Shown piece after piece: positions 8,822-18,123 of a stretch of 64,000 nt of DNA. The stretch lies in contig JACZXB010000002.1 of the NCBI GenBank assembly GCA_022571845.1, forward strand, positions 169,979-233,978, given 5' to 3'. How positions within the stretch are numbered: position 1 is the first letter of the stretch; each line of letters starts with the position of its first letter. The translations under genes were made by a program, and so were the position numbers. Below the pieces are notes generated by a model. That model ran no database searches. It had not been told where the DNA came from and saw only the letters and a list, made by a program, of their open reading frames with translations. This DNA is from Candidatus Zixiibacteriota bacterium. Its GTDB lineage: Bacteria; Zixibacteria; MSB-5A5; GN15; FEB-12.

Positions 8822-10342
8822 ATGAGCCAGTTCCCCCAAAAAATACTTATTGCGAATCGCTCAGAAATTGCTGTGCGAATTATTAATGGCTGCCAAGCGC
8901 TCGGTATTGCGACTGTTGCAGTCTATTCAGATGCAGATAAAAACAGCAAACATAAGCTCTTAGCTGATGAGTCGGTACATCTGGGCAACTCGCCGCCGCT
9001 TGAATCATATCTTAATTTTGATAAAATAATCAAAGCTGCCCAAGCTACCGGCGCCGATGCTATTCATCCGGGCTACGGCTTTCTATCAGAGAACGCTTTA
9101 TTTGCTGAGCGCTGCCAAAAAGAAAATATCAAATTCATAGGTCCCTCGCCTGAGGCCATACGCCTGATGGGTGATAAAATCGAATCCAGAAAAGTTGCAG
9201 CCAAAGCCGGAGTGCCGGTCACGCCCGGCATGGCAGGCTGTGCTGCGGATATAGACTCGTTTCGGACAGAAGCTGCCAGAGTCGGTTATCCGGTGCTGAT
9301 AAAAGCCTCGGCCGGCGGAGGCGGTAAAGGTATGCGGGCAGTCGAAAACGAAAGCGAACTTGCAGCGGCTATCGAAGCCGCCCAAAGGGAAGCACAAAAC
9401 GCCTTTGGTGATGATCGCGTTTATCTTGAAAAAATGATTGTCAATCCGCGTCATATAGAATTTCAGATTTTAGCTGACGAACATGGCAACTGCCTGCACC
9501 TCTTTGAAAGGGAATGCTCTATCCAGAGACGGCACCAAAAAATAATCGAAGAGACACCCTCGGTTGCACTTAATGAAAACTTGCGCCAGAAAATGGGAGC
9601 AGACGCTGTCAAAGTCGCTAAAGCGGCTAACTACTCAAACGCCGGTACAGTAGAGTTTCTATTAGACGAAAATGGCAGTTACTATTTTTTAGAAATGAAC
9701 ACGCGCCTGCAAGTTGAGCATCCTATTACAGAGATGGTAACCGGAATTGATCTGGTGGCTGAGCAGATTAAAATAGCAGCAGGCGAAAAGCTGGGCAAGC
9801 ATCTCAATAATATTTCACAAAATGGCCACGCCATAGAATGCCGTATCTATGCCGAAGATGCTGACAACAATTTTATGCCGTCAATCGGCAAGCTGCTACT
9901 TTATCGGGAGCCAGTCGGCGACGGTGTCCGGGTAGATTCTGGTGTTGCCGTCGGGAGTGAAGTAACGATCGACTACGACCCCATAATGTCAAAACTGATT
10001 GTCCATGCCCCCGACCGCCAGACAGCCATCACTAACTTGATAGAAGCCTTAAAGCGTTATAAAATATTAGGCGTGAAGACATGCCGTTATTTTCTCACAG
10101 AAGTTTTGCAGCATAAAAACTTTGCCAATGGCCGGACATTCACCAATTTCATTGAAACTAACATGACAAACATGCCGAACTCTTCAAACGGTATGGAATC
10201 TTACAACGAACTGGCCGCAGCAGCAGCCGCCATGCTATCGTCTAAAAGTTCGAGCTTACTGTACTCGGATATTGACGACCTGCCCCCCTCCCCCTGGCAA
10301 CTGCTGGGAGACTGGTCGATTGGGAGTTCCATTAGTGGCTGA
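8822..10342 (+). CDS. Biotin carboxylase subunit of acyl-CoA carboxylase
   Basis: 506-residue ATP-grasp enzyme that carboxylates biotin with bicarbonate and ATP. The N-terminal domain begins KILIANRSEIAVRII. ATP-binding is seen in KASAGGGGKGMRAV (about 160), and the active-site loop as MNTRLQVEHPITEMVTGIDLV. The C-terminal biotin carboxylase domain ends near HKNFANGRTFTNFIE. About 60 further residues include LPPSPWQLLGDWSIG, which resembles the SPW segment that joins biotin carboxylase to the carrier part in fused MccA. The frame then stops, and the carrier protein continues in the +1 frame. It is therefore either a naturally split alpha subunit or a frameshifted one. Confidence 0.92.
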   Translation: MSQFPQKILIANRSEIAVRIINGCQALGIATVAVYSDADKNSKHKLLADESVHLGNSPPLESYLNFDKIIKAAQATGADAIHPGYGFLSENALFAERCQKENIKFIGPSPEAIRLMGDKIESRKVAAKAGVPVTPGMAGCAADIDSFRTEAARVGYPVLIKASAGGGGKGMRAVENESELAAAIEAAQREAQNAFGDDRVYLEKMIVNPRHIEFQILADEHGNCLHLFERECSIQRRHQKIIEETPSVALNENLRQKMGADAVKVAKAANYSNAGTVEFLLDENGSYYFLEMNTRLQVEHPITEMVTGIDLVAEQIKIAAGEKLGKHLNNISQNGHAIECRIYAEDADNNFMPSIGKLLLYREPVGDGVRVDSGVAVGSEVTIDYDPIMSKLIVHAPDRQTAITNLIEALKRYKILGVKTCRYFLTEVLQHKNFANGRTFTNFIETNMTNMPNSSNGMESYNELAAAAAAMLSSKSSSLLYSDIDDLPPSPWQLLGDWSIGSSISG

Positions 10343-10832
10343 ATTTGAATTCATCATCGGTGACAGAACCTATCTTGCTGTGCTAAAACAGGCAGCTGAA
10401 ACTACAGTTATAAAAGTCGGCGATTCTGAATTTTCTTTTAAAGAGTTATCTTCGGGACATTATGAAGCAACCAATAACGGCAAACAATTCAGCATAGCAG
10501 CTGTCAAGCATAGAGGCAAATTTCTGATTGATATCGATGCCAGGCTGTTTGAGGTTTCGGAATCCGGCCAGGAAGAATTTGGTGCCGTCTCTTCTTCTCA
10601 TGCCGCTGAGAAAGACAAGGTTTATGCTCCGATGCCCGGCAAAATCGTAAAGCTCTTAGTTAAAGTTGGTGACAGTGTATCGGAGAAGCAGCCGCTGATG
10701 ATAGTCGAAGCTATGAAAATGGAAAATCAGGTTAACAGTCCTGCTGCGGGTATTGTAAAAGCGGTCAATGCTTCTGTCGGTGAACAGGTTGACACCGTAT
10801 CGGCTGTCATTGAACTGGACTTAGAGAATTAG
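10335..10832 (+). CDS. Biotin carboxyl carrier protein subunit of acyl-CoA carboxylase
   Basis: 165 residues from GTG 10335, which overlaps the biotin carboxylase stop and follows a GGGAG ribosome site at about 10322. The C-terminal biotinyl domain (about 95-165) contains VEAMKMENQ, with the biotinylated lysine at about residue 128. The N-terminal part (EFEFIIGDRTYLAVLK) is the beta-rich segment that in fused MccA binds the carboxyltransferase. The ORF track starts at 10272, but the extra residues (TTCPPPPGNCWETGR) are the antiphase reading of the biotin carboxylase end and look non-coding. The biotin would be supplied by BioY uptake (16272-16859). Confidence 0.88.
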   Translation: MAEFEFIIGDRTYLAVLKQAAETTVIKVGDSEFSFKELSSGHYEATNNGKQFSIAAVKHRGKFLIDIDARLFEVSESGQEEFGAVSSSHAAEKDKVYAPMPGKIVKLLVKVGDSVSEKQPLMIVEAMKMENQVNSPAAGIVKAVNASVGEQVDTVSAVIELDLEN

Positions 10833-10840
10833 CAGCCACT

Positions 10841-10876
10841 AAAAAAACCGGCTCTGCAAAAAACAGAGCCGGTCTT
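10841..10876. terminator. Bidirectional intrinsic terminator
   Basis: A perfect 10-bp stem ACCGGCTCTG / CAGAGCCGGT with a CAAAAAA loop lies between the carrier-protein stop and the minus-strand beta-barrel stop. Seven A residues on the left give a U-tract for the minus strand; CTTAT on the right gives a weaker plus-strand tail. Confidence 0.88.
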
Positions 10877-10905
10877 ATAAAGATCATTATTCTCTTGATA
10901 ATATC

Positions 10906-11499
10906 TTAGAACAGTTTCAGACCTACAGAAATAGGCAGGAATGAAGTGGAACCGTCGTCCCCAGAAATACTGGCATAACGAGCTTGCACAAACAAGCTGG
11001 CATTCGGCGCAATTGAAAACTGAAGTCCGCCACCAATGCTGTAATAGAAGTTAGTGGACGATGCACCGCTGTTGGCAGTGTTCAAAGCAGCTACCAACGG
11101 GTCGGTTCCGGTAAAATCATCGAACGTCACGCTGGCCATTCCGATTCCGGCTGACACAAACGGTTGAATCGGGACCATCGGAGCGCCAAGAGAAAGATGG
11201 GCTTCGGGACCAAACATCCAGACTTTGTAGTTGCCGCCATTAATGTCGGCAAGACCAAAATCTGAACCAAAATTGTGACGCTCGATTTTCGCCACAACCT
11301 TTACTTTCGGTGCTACGTCAAAGCCGACTCCAACAAATCCATGATAACCGGTCTTCCAGCTATCTGAAAAAGATGAAGGTGAGCTGGGCACTGATAAGGC
11401 GCCGCCACCATAAAAGCTTACCGGCGGGGTAGGAGCCTGCGCCATAGCTAGTGAACTAAAGACAAACAAAGCTGCAAATGTCAAAAGTGATTTCTTCAT
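10906..11499 (-). CDS. Small outer-membrane beta-barrel protein (OmpA/OmpW-like size)
   Basis: 197 residues from the Met of MKKSLLTFAALFVFSSLAMAQ, a clear signal peptide with an AMA/Q cleavage site and an AAAAAAGGAGAACGAA ribosome site. The longer ORF start at 11565 has no such site. The mature chain shows alternating amphipathic strands (FVGVGFDVAPKVKVVAKIE, FYYSIGGGLQFSIAPNASLFVQARYASI) and ends in a C-terminal Phe (ISVGLKLF), the BAM-recognised signature of outer-membrane barrels, with about eight strands expected. It is probably an abundant porin-like or structural barrel. It sits alone on the minus strand between two acyl-CoA operons. No substrate can be inferred. Confidence 0.85.
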   Translation of the reverse strand: MKKSLLTFAALFVFSSLAMAQAPTPPVSFYGGGALSVPSSPSSFSDSWKTGYHGFVGVGFDVAPKVKVVAKIERHNFGSDFGLADINGGNYKVWMFGPEAHLSLGAPMVPIQPFVSAGIGMASVTFDDFTGTDPLVAALNTANSGASSTNFYYSIGGGLQFSIAPNASLFVQARYASISGDDGSTSFLPISVGLKLF

Positions 11500-11642
11500 T
11501 TCGTTCTCCTTTTTTAGGTTTGTTTTCAACAGTTCAGGTTTATATTCGGCTTTATTCCCAATCACTTAACCATTTCTGTTCAATCTCTTAACAGTATCCT
11601 GGCTGTCAGAAAAGTCCATTCAAATGTCATTAGTATGCCATT

Positions 11643-11656
11643 GTGAATTGATTCAC
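11643..11656. promoter_or_regulatory. Palindromic operator candidate before the thiolase operon
   Basis: GTGAATTGATTCAC is a perfect 6-2-6 inverted repeat. It abuts the predicted -35 of the thiolase promoter and has the size expected of a TetR- or FadR-type acyl-CoA-responsive repressor site. No regulator gene is nearby. Confidence 0.45.
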
Positions 11657-11685
11657 TTGATATTGGCCGGATTATTTGATATATA
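11657..11685 (+). promoter_or_regulatory. Candidate sigma-70 promoter for the thiolase operon
   Basis: TTGATA, a 17-base spacer, then TATATA. It lies 38 bases before the thiolase ATG and directly after the palindrome at 11643-11656. The -10 is a modest match. Confidence 0.4.
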
Positions 11686-11723
11686 TTTGTCTGATTAAAT
11701 AAAATTCGTTTAAGGAGTCTTAA

Positions 11724-12911
11724 ATGCCTGATAATAAAGCATATATACTATCTGCCTGCCGAACGGCAATCGGGGTTCTTCATGGCGGATTAGGCAGTAA
11801 AACAGCTCCGGAACTGGGAGCGCTGGCTATCAAAGAGGCGGTTTCTCGCTCAGGAATAAAAGCAGAAGATGTAAACGAGGTAATAATGGGGCATGTTCTT
11901 CAGGGAGGCTGCGGTCAGGCTCCGGCCAGACAGGCTGCCATTCATGCCGGTCTGTCGTACGAAATACCCGCTCTGACCATAAACAAAGTCTGCGGCTCAG
12001 GATTAAAAGCAGTCATGCTGGCGGCTCAGTCTATTAAGGCCGGTGACAACGAGGTTGTTGTAGCCGGTGGGATGGAGTCGATGTCCAATGCGCCTATGAT
12101 TCTGCATGGCGCCAAGACCGGCTTAAAATTTGGTCACAAGAAAATTCTCGATCTTATGATTACCGACGGTCTCTGGGACAGTTTTAATAATTTCCATATG
12201 GGCCTCGCTGCCGAACAGACTGCCAGCAAAGCCGGTGTTAGCAGAGAAGAGCAGGATCAATTTGCGTATGATTCACAGCAGAAAGCTGCCAAGGCTCAAT
12301 CTGAGGGAAAGTTTGACGAAGAAATATTTCATGTAGAGATTCCTCAGCGCAAAGCTGACCCGATTATTTTTAACAAAGATGAAAACGTACGCGGCCAGGT
12401 TACTGTTGAAAAACTTGCTAAACTTCGACCAGTATTCGACAAAGAAGGAACAGTTACTGCCGGTAATGCTTCGAGTCTCAACGACGGCGCCTCGTGCACA
12501 GTTGTAGTATCAGAAAAATATCTTAAAGATAACAATCTGACGCCAATGGCACGTATAGTCGACTATGCCGTATCGGGCACAAAACCGGAAGATCTTTTTT
12601 TCGCCCCGATTTTTGCCGTGCAAAAACTAATGGCTAAGATGAACGTCGAAATAAATCATTGGGACCTGTTCGAAGCCAATGAAGCATTTGCTTCACAGAT
12701 GTTAGCTGACTCTAAAGAGCTAAAATGGGATAGCGCTAAAGTAAACGTCAACGGCGGCGCCATAGCGCTGGGTCATCCTATCGGAGCATCAGGCGCACGG
12801 GTATTGACAACTTTGATATATGCCCTTAAAGATCGCAAATTGAAAAGAGGCTTAGCCACACTTTGTCTTGGTGGCGGTAACGCAGTAGCGATGGCAATAG
12901 AAAGAGAATAG
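11724..12911 (+). CDS. Acetyl-CoA acetyltransferase (thiolase)
   Basis: 395 residues, normal for a biosynthetic or degradative thiolase. The acylated cysteine lies in NKVCGSGLKAVMLAAQ (C90). The catalytic His is in NGGAIALGHPIGASGAR, and the second Cys in GLATLCLGGGNAVAMAIE. It condenses or cleaves acetoacetyl-CoA or short 3-ketoacyl-CoA. The ATG at 11724 follows AAGGAG. It heads an operon with 3-hydroxyacyl-CoA dehydrogenase and two acyl-CoA dehydrogenases, spacing 6-12 bases. This would turn acetoacetate or acyl-CoA products of the upstream cluster into acetyl-CoA. Confidence 0.94.
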   Translation: MPDNKAYILSACRTAIGVLHGGLGSKTAPELGALAIKEAVSRSGIKAEDVNEVIMGHVLQGGCGQAPARQAAIHAGLSYEIPALTINKVCGSGLKAVMLAAQSIKAGDNEVVVAGGMESMSNAPMILHGAKTGLKFGHKKILDLMITDGLWDSFNNFHMGLAAEQTASKAGVSREEQDQFAYDSQQKAAKAQSEGKFDEEIFHVEIPQRKADPIIFNKDENVRGQVTVEKLAKLRPVFDKEGTVTAGNASSLNDGASCTVVVSEKYLKDNNLTPMARIVDYAVSGTKPEDLFFAPIFAVQKLMAKMNVEINHWDLFEANEAFASQMLADSKELKWDSAKVNVNGGAIALGHPIGASGARVLTTLIYALKDRKLKRGLATLCLGGGNAVAMAIERE

Positions 12912-12917
12912 TCTATT

Positions 12918-13781
<864 letters not shown>

Positions 13782-13793
13782 CATATAAAATTT

Positions 13794-14933
13794 ATGAATT
13801 TTCATCTGAGCGAAGACGAACTCGAACTTAAGCAGATGGCTCGGGATTTTGCCGAGAAACGTCTCTATCCAAATGCTGAAAAGTTCGATGAGCAGGAAAA
13901 ACTGCCCGATGATCTGATAAAAGAGGCAGCCGGGGTGGGCTATTTCGGCTTATCTGTACCTGAAAAGTTTGACGGACTTGGCGCCAGTTGCTCGGCCTGT
14001 ATGGGAGCCATAGAAGAGTTAAGCGGAGGCTCGGCGGCTTTTGGTTTAATGCTATCAGCTCATTTGTCGCTTTGCTGTGAAGCCATCGCAAGATTTGGCA
14101 GCGGTTCTCTCAAAGAAAAGTATCTGCCGCAGCTGGCAGCCGGTGAAAGAATAGGCGCCTGTTCTATAACAGAGCCGAACGCAGGAACAGACATTTCTGC
14201 AATTGAAACTACGGCTCTGCTGAAAAATGATAATTATATTGTCAACGGGACCAAAGCCTATGTAACCAACGGCAGCATCGCTGATGTCATAGTTGTCCTG
14301 GCCAAAACAGGGCAGCAGCTTAGTTGTTTTGTGATCGATAAAACAGCCGAAGGCATAACAGCCGGCGAATCAGAAATTAAGTGTGGTGTCAAAGCGGCCG
14401 ATATCTGCAGCCTCACTTTCAAAGATGTCAAAGTTCCCCGAGAGAATTTGCTTGGACAAGAAAATCATGGCGAAAAAATTACAGCGGCGCTGCTGGATTC
14501 AGGCCGTATAGCGGTTGCCTTTCAGGCGATTGGCATCGCTCAGGCGGCGTTTGTCGACGCTACAAAATATTCTAAAGTGCGCGTACAGTTTAACCAGCCG
14601 ATTGCGAATTTTCAGGCGATTCAGTTTAAGCTCTCAGAAATGTCTACCCGTATAGACGCCGGCAGGCTGCTGGCCTATCGAGCTGCGCAAATGATAGACG
14701 AAAACAAATCATGCGCGAGCGAAATATCAATGGCAAAACTGTTCTGCTCAGAAACTGCCAACTATGTCTGTGACCAGGCAGTTCAAATCCATGGCGGTTA
14801 CGGTTACATAAAAGACTACGCGGTAGAACGATATTTCCGGGACGCTCGCGCCACCGAAGTAAACAGCGGCACCTCGGAAGCCCAGAGAATGCAAATTGCC
14901 TCTGATATTTTAAAGGATGACAAAAGTGCTTGA
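13794..14933 (+). CDS. Acyl-CoA dehydrogenase paralogue lacking the canonical catalytic Glu
   Basis: 379 residues with the complete acyl-CoA dehydrogenase layout: N-terminal helical domain (1-110), middle beta domain (GACSITEPNAGTDISAIE; VNGTKAYVTNG) and C-terminal helical FAD domain (VQIHGGYGYIKDYAVERYFRDA). In the conserved tail the partner enzyme reads GEGTSEIQR, but here it reads NSGTSEAQR, so Ser (about residue 358) replaces the catalytic Glu. The isovaleryl-CoA-type alternative base (LDLERL) is also absent (LLDSGRI). It may be an atypical oxidase, a dehydrogenase with another base, or an inactive partner. It overlaps the next dehydrogenase gene by 17 bases. Confidence 0.88.
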   Translation: MNFHLSEDELELKQMARDFAEKRLYPNAEKFDEQEKLPDDLIKEAAGVGYFGLSVPEKFDGLGASCSACMGAIEELSGGSAAFGLMLSAHLSLCCEAIARFGSGSLKEKYLPQLAAGERIGACSITEPNAGTDISAIETTALLKNDNYIVNGTKAYVTNGSIADVIVVLAKTGQQLSCFVIDKTAEGITAGESEIKCGVKAADICSLTFKDVKVPRENLLGQENHGEKITAALLDSGRIAVAFQAIGIAQAAFVDATKYSKVRVQFNQPIANFQAIQFKLSEMSTRIDAGRLLAYRAAQMIDENKSCASEISMAKLFCSETANYVCDQAVQIHGGYGYIKDYAVERYFRDARATEVNSGTSEAQRMQIASDILKDDKSA

Positions 14934-16071
14934 GAAAAAGCATCTGGAATTCCGGGACAAAGCTCGCTCGTTTGCGTTAGAGCAGATTGAACCAAAGGCA
15001 GCAGAGCTGGACCTGGCTCAAAGATTCCCGGACGAACACCTGCAGCCGCTAACCCGCATGGGCTATCTGGGCATGCTCATTCCTGAAAAATACGGCGGCA
15101 GTAAAGTTGACACGCTCTGCTATAGCATTGCAGTCGAAGAATTGTCGCGTGTCTGTGGCTCAACGGGAATAATAGTAGCGGCTCATAATTCGCTGGGCGT
15201 AGGACCAATCTTAAATTTCGGCACTGAAGAGCAAAAAGAAAAATTTCTGCCACGTGCAGCCAAAGGGGAACTGGTCGCTTTCGGTCTTAGTGAACCGGAT
15301 GCCGGCTCCGACGCCGGCGGCACCCGCACTATCGCTATCAAAAAAGATGACCACTGGCTGGTCAATGGCAGTAAATGCTGGATTACCTCGGCGCCGCAGG
15401 CGTTCGCTTCAATAGCTACCGCCAAAACTTCAGATGACATGAGTGACAGACGGATAACGACCTTTGTGTTTGAGCGTGATTGTGAGGGTTACTCTGTCGG
15501 CAAAAAAGAAAACAAACTGGGACTGCGCGGCTCCGACACCTCCTTTTTGCATTTTGATGATATGAAAGTGCCGCTGGAAAACCAGCTGGGTGAAATCGGG
15601 GATGGCTTCAAACAGATGCTGATCACACTCAATGGCGGGCGCATTTCTATTGCCGCCATGGCGCTCGGGATGGGGCAGGGTGCCTTAGATGTTGCACTCA
15701 GATATTCGGCCGACCGCAAGCAATTCGGTAAGCCAATCTCGAGCAATCAAGCCATTCAGCACAAACTTGCCAACATGGCCACCGAACTTCAGGCGGCTCG
15801 TTTGATGATATACGAAGCGTCGCTGATGAAAGATGCCGGCGTGGATTTCGTCGAACAGTCGGCTATGTGCAAACTGTTCGCTTCCGAGATTGCCACCCGT
15901 GCCGCCACCACCGCCATGTCAATCCTTGGCGCGGTTGGCTACATGACGAGGCCATATCCGGTGGAACGCATCTGGCGCGACGTTAAACTTTGCGAAATAG
16001 GTGAGGGAACTTCGGAAATACAGCGTCTGGTTATAGCCCGCAGCCTCTTAAAAAAACTTGAAGACGTTTAA
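14917..16071 (+). CDS. Acyl-CoA dehydrogenase (short/branched-chain type)
   Basis: 384 residues; FAD flavoenzyme that introduces the alpha,beta double bond in acyl-CoA and passes electrons to ETF. The middle domain has FGLSEPDAGSDAGGTRTIA and WLVNGSKCWITSA. The C-terminal domain has GAVGYMTRPYPVERIWRDVK and EIGEGTSEIQRLVIAR, with the catalytic Glu at about 363, the butyryl-CoA-type position. The start is ATG 14917, or GTG 14926 which has better spacing from AAAGGA. It is the last gene of the thiolase operon. An isovaleryl-like role in leucine breakdown is possible, but the base position fits short-chain enzymes better. Confidence 0.92.
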   Translation: MTKVLEKKHLEFRDKARSFALEQIEPKAAELDLAQRFPDEHLQPLTRMGYLGMLIPEKYGGSKVDTLCYSIAVEELSRVCGSTGIIVAAHNSLGVGPILNFGTEEQKEKFLPRAAKGELVAFGLSEPDAGSDAGGTRTIAIKKDDHWLVNGSKCWITSAPQAFASIATAKTSDDMSDRRITTFVFERDCEGYSVGKKENKLGLRGSDTSFLHFDDMKVPLENQLGEIGDGFKQMLITLNGGRISIAAMALGMGQGALDVALRYSADRKQFGKPISSNQAIQHKLANMATELQAARLMIYEASLMKDAGVDFVEQSAMCKLFASEIATRAATTAMSILGAVGYMTRPYPVERIWRDVKLCEIGEGTSEIQRLVIARSLLKKLEDV

Positions 16072-16118
16072 ATTTTATCGTAACATTAGTAAATGTTCAA
16101 AATCTTTAAATTAGGGAT

Positions 16119-16237
16119 TGTTGAAAAAGGTCCATATCAGTCATTGCGAGCGCAGCGCGGCAATCTTAGCCGTTGAGGCACAAGGAGATTGCTTCGTCAC
16201 TTCGCTCCTCGCAATGACGTAACGAGGTTTTTCAACA
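16119..16237. repeat. Dispersed palindromic repeat, family A, copy 2 (nested hairpin)
   Basis: Outer perfect arms TGTTGAAAAA / TTTTTCAACA enclose inner arms GTCATTGCGAGCG / CTCGCAATGAC, giving a 119-bp nested palindrome. The inner right half matches the element at 1073-1160 closely. It lies between the acyl-CoA dehydrogenase stop and bioY and could act as a transcript-end hairpin. Confidence 0.8.
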
Positions 16238-16271
16238 GGCGCATTAGCATTGGAAAGACAGGATAGCTCGC

Positions 16272-16859
16272 ATGATAGAAAGTAAAATGACAGGAAATAA
16301 CAGTTCGACCGCCTACGCACTTATCAAACCGGACAGCATTTTCAGAGAAGCGCCGCTTTTGATCGGTTTCAATCTGATTTTGGTACTTTGCTCATACATT
16401 TCAATCAACCTGCCATTTTCGCCGGTTCCGATAACAGGGCAGACCTTTGGTGTTCTGATTATCGCCATGGTACTTGGTAAAACCCGTTCGGTGGCAGTTG
16501 TCACAGCTTATCTTCTGGAAGGTCTGGCGGGCTTGCCGGTATTTGCCGGGGGCACGGCCGGATTCGGCGTTTTGATGGGACCAACCGGCGGCTATCTGCT
16601 CGGATTTTTGGCTGCGGCCTATTTTGTCGGAACGCTGGCCGATAAAGGCTGGGACAAGAACTATCTAAAAAGCATCATCGCTATGACGATCGGCACCGCG
16701 ATTATTTTCATATTCGGCCTGTCCTGGCTGATCAGATTCGTTCCTTTGGAAACAGTTTCCACTATCGGTTTTTACCCCTTTATTCCGGGCGCAATTCTAA
16801 AACTCGCCGTTGCCGGGCTGATTCTGCCGTCACTTTGGAGTTTCTTAGACAGGAAGTAA
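16272..16859 (+). CDS. bioY: BioY-family biotin transporter S component
   Basis: 195 residues with about six membrane helices. Family signatures are FSPVPITGQTFGVLIIAMVLG (helix 2), AGLPVFAGGTAGFGVLMGPTGGYLLGF (helix 3-4) and FIPGAILKLAVAG (last helices). It binds biotin in the inner membrane and either works alone or uses ECF ATPases encoded elsewhere. No bioM/bioN genes lie next to it. Its place directly after the acyl-CoA genes fits the demand of the biotin-dependent carboxylase 5 kb upstream. ATG 16272 is used; an internal ATG 15 bases on is possible. Confidence 0.93.
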   Translation: MIESKMTGNNSSTAYALIKPDSIFREAPLLIGFNLILVLCSYISINLPFSPVPITGQTFGVLIIAMVLGKTRSVAVVTAYLLEGLAGLPVFAGGTAGFGVLMGPTGGYLLGFLAAAYFVGTLADKGWDKNYLKSIIAMTIGTAIIFIFGLSWLIRFVPLETVSTIGFYPFIPGAILKLAVAGLILPSLWSFLDRK

Positions 16860-16975
16860 AGTATCAACGCTTTGGCAGTAATTATTTGTTTGTCAAACGC
16901 TTAAGGCGCACAGTTAAACTATTGAGTTATAAAAAAACACTGTTGGCTATGCCCTAAGGGGCGATTTTATTTTGA

Positions 16976-17004
16976 TTGAAATAAGTTCTGCTTTTTTGTA
17001 TAAT
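16976..17004 (+). promoter_or_regulatory. Sigma-70 promoter of ilvE
   Basis: TTGAAA, a 17-base spacer containing a T-run, then a perfect TATAAT. The predicted start is near 17011, about 35 bases before the ilvE ATG. Confidence 0.75.
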
Positions 17005-17046
17005 AGAGCACTAATAGTTAACTAATTCTTTAATTTGGGGTAATAC

Positions 17047-17991
17047 ATGTCACTTCCAAAGTCAGATTACATATGGATGAACGGCCAGCTGGTCAAATGG
17101 GATGATGCCAAGATCCACGTACTGTCGCATGTTATCCACTACGGTTCTGCGGTATTTGAGGGAATGCGCGTTTACAAATCGAACGACGGTCCTAAATGCT
17201 TCCGCCTGCGTGAACATACCGAGCGCCTGTTCAACTCCGCCAAAATCTACCAGATGGAAATTCCCTTTACGATTGATGAAATTGATGACGCTATCTTAAA
17301 TCTTGTCAGCACCAACAATCTGGAAGAGTGCTATGTTCGGCCGATCGTTTATCGCGGCTATGGAACGTTGGGCGTTGACCCGACCGGCATACCGATTGAT
17401 GTCGCTATCGGCGTCTGGCCCTGGGGCAAATATCTGGGCGAGGGCGCCCTGGAAAAAGGAGTCGATGTGGGCGTTTCTTCATGGAACAGAATTGCCCCCA
17501 ACACTATGCCCGCTATGGCCAAATGCGCTGCCAACTATATGAACAGCCAGTTGATTAAACTTGAAGCCCTCAGACACGGCTACGCCGAGGGAATCGCGCT
17601 CGATGTTGCCGGTCATGTTTCCGAAGGCTCCGGCGAAAATATATTTATGGTCCGCCGCGGTGCGCTGGTTACGCCAACATTCACAGCTTCTATCTTACCT
17701 GGAATCACCCGCCGCACAGTTATCCAGCTTGCCACTGATATGGGACTGAAAGTGATCGAGCAGAATATTCCGCGAGAGGCGCTCTATCTGGCAGACGAGG
17801 TTTTCTTCACCGGCTCGGCGGCAGAGATTACTCCGATATCAAGTATCGACGGTATCAAAGTCGGCAGCGGCCGCTGCGGTGAAATCACCAAGAGAATTCA
17901 GGATGCTTTCTTTGACGTTATACGCGGCAAAGTCGAAGACCGTTACGGCTGGATGACGCCGATACCAAAAAAATCACAAGTAACGGTTTAG
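17047..17991 (+). CDS. ilvE: Branched-chain amino acid aminotransferase
   Basis: 314 residues, class IV PLP aminotransferase. It interconverts leucine, isoleucine and valine with their 2-oxo acids using glutamate. The PLP lysine is K159 in PAMAKCAANYMNSQLIK, the same number as in E. coli IlvE. The GIALDVAGHVSEGSGENIFMV segment and the SILPGITRRTVIQLA phosphate-binding stretch are standard. It has its own strong promoter at 16976-17004. It is needed for branched-chain synthesis and could also start leucine catabolism that continues in the carboxylase operon; no branched-chain oxo-acid dehydrogenase is in the window. Confidence 0.95.
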   Translation: MSLPKSDYIWMNGQLVKWDDAKIHVLSHVIHYGSAVFEGMRVYKSNDGPKCFRLREHTERLFNSAKIYQMEIPFTIDEIDDAILNLVSTNNLEECYVRPIVYRGYGTLGVDPTGIPIDVAIGVWPWGKYLGEGALEKGVDVGVSSWNRIAPNTMPAMAKCAANYMNSQLIKLEALRHGYAEGIALDVAGHVSEGSGENIFMVRRGALVTPTFTASILPGITRRTVIQLATDMGLKVIEQNIPREALYLADEVFFTGSAAEITPISSIDGIKVGSGRCGEITKRIQDAFFDVIRGKVEDRYGWMTPIPKKSQVTV

Positions 17992-18055
17992 TAATATGAA
18001 AAATGCGTTAACGTTGAAAATTGCAAAAGCGGCCGACAACCTAATTCTGTCTTTC

Positions 18056-18105
18056 CAGTTCGTAATCCCGAGCGTAGCCTCGGGGCGCAGGCTGGAATCC
18101 ATCTT
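18056..18105. repeat. Dispersed repeat family B, copy 2
   Basis: CCCGAGCGTAGCCTCGGG forms a small palindrome and is followed by GCAGGCTGGAATCCAT, shared with copy 1 at about 3091-3106. It lies in the 130-base gap between ilvE and rpiB. Confidence 0.65.
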
Positions 18106-18123
18106 TCTTTTAGGAACTACCAA

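Noticed and set aside
16920-16970. Terminator after bioY at GCCCTAAGGGGC plus a T-run
   Set aside because: The stem is only four base pairs and the T-run is broken; too weak to call.
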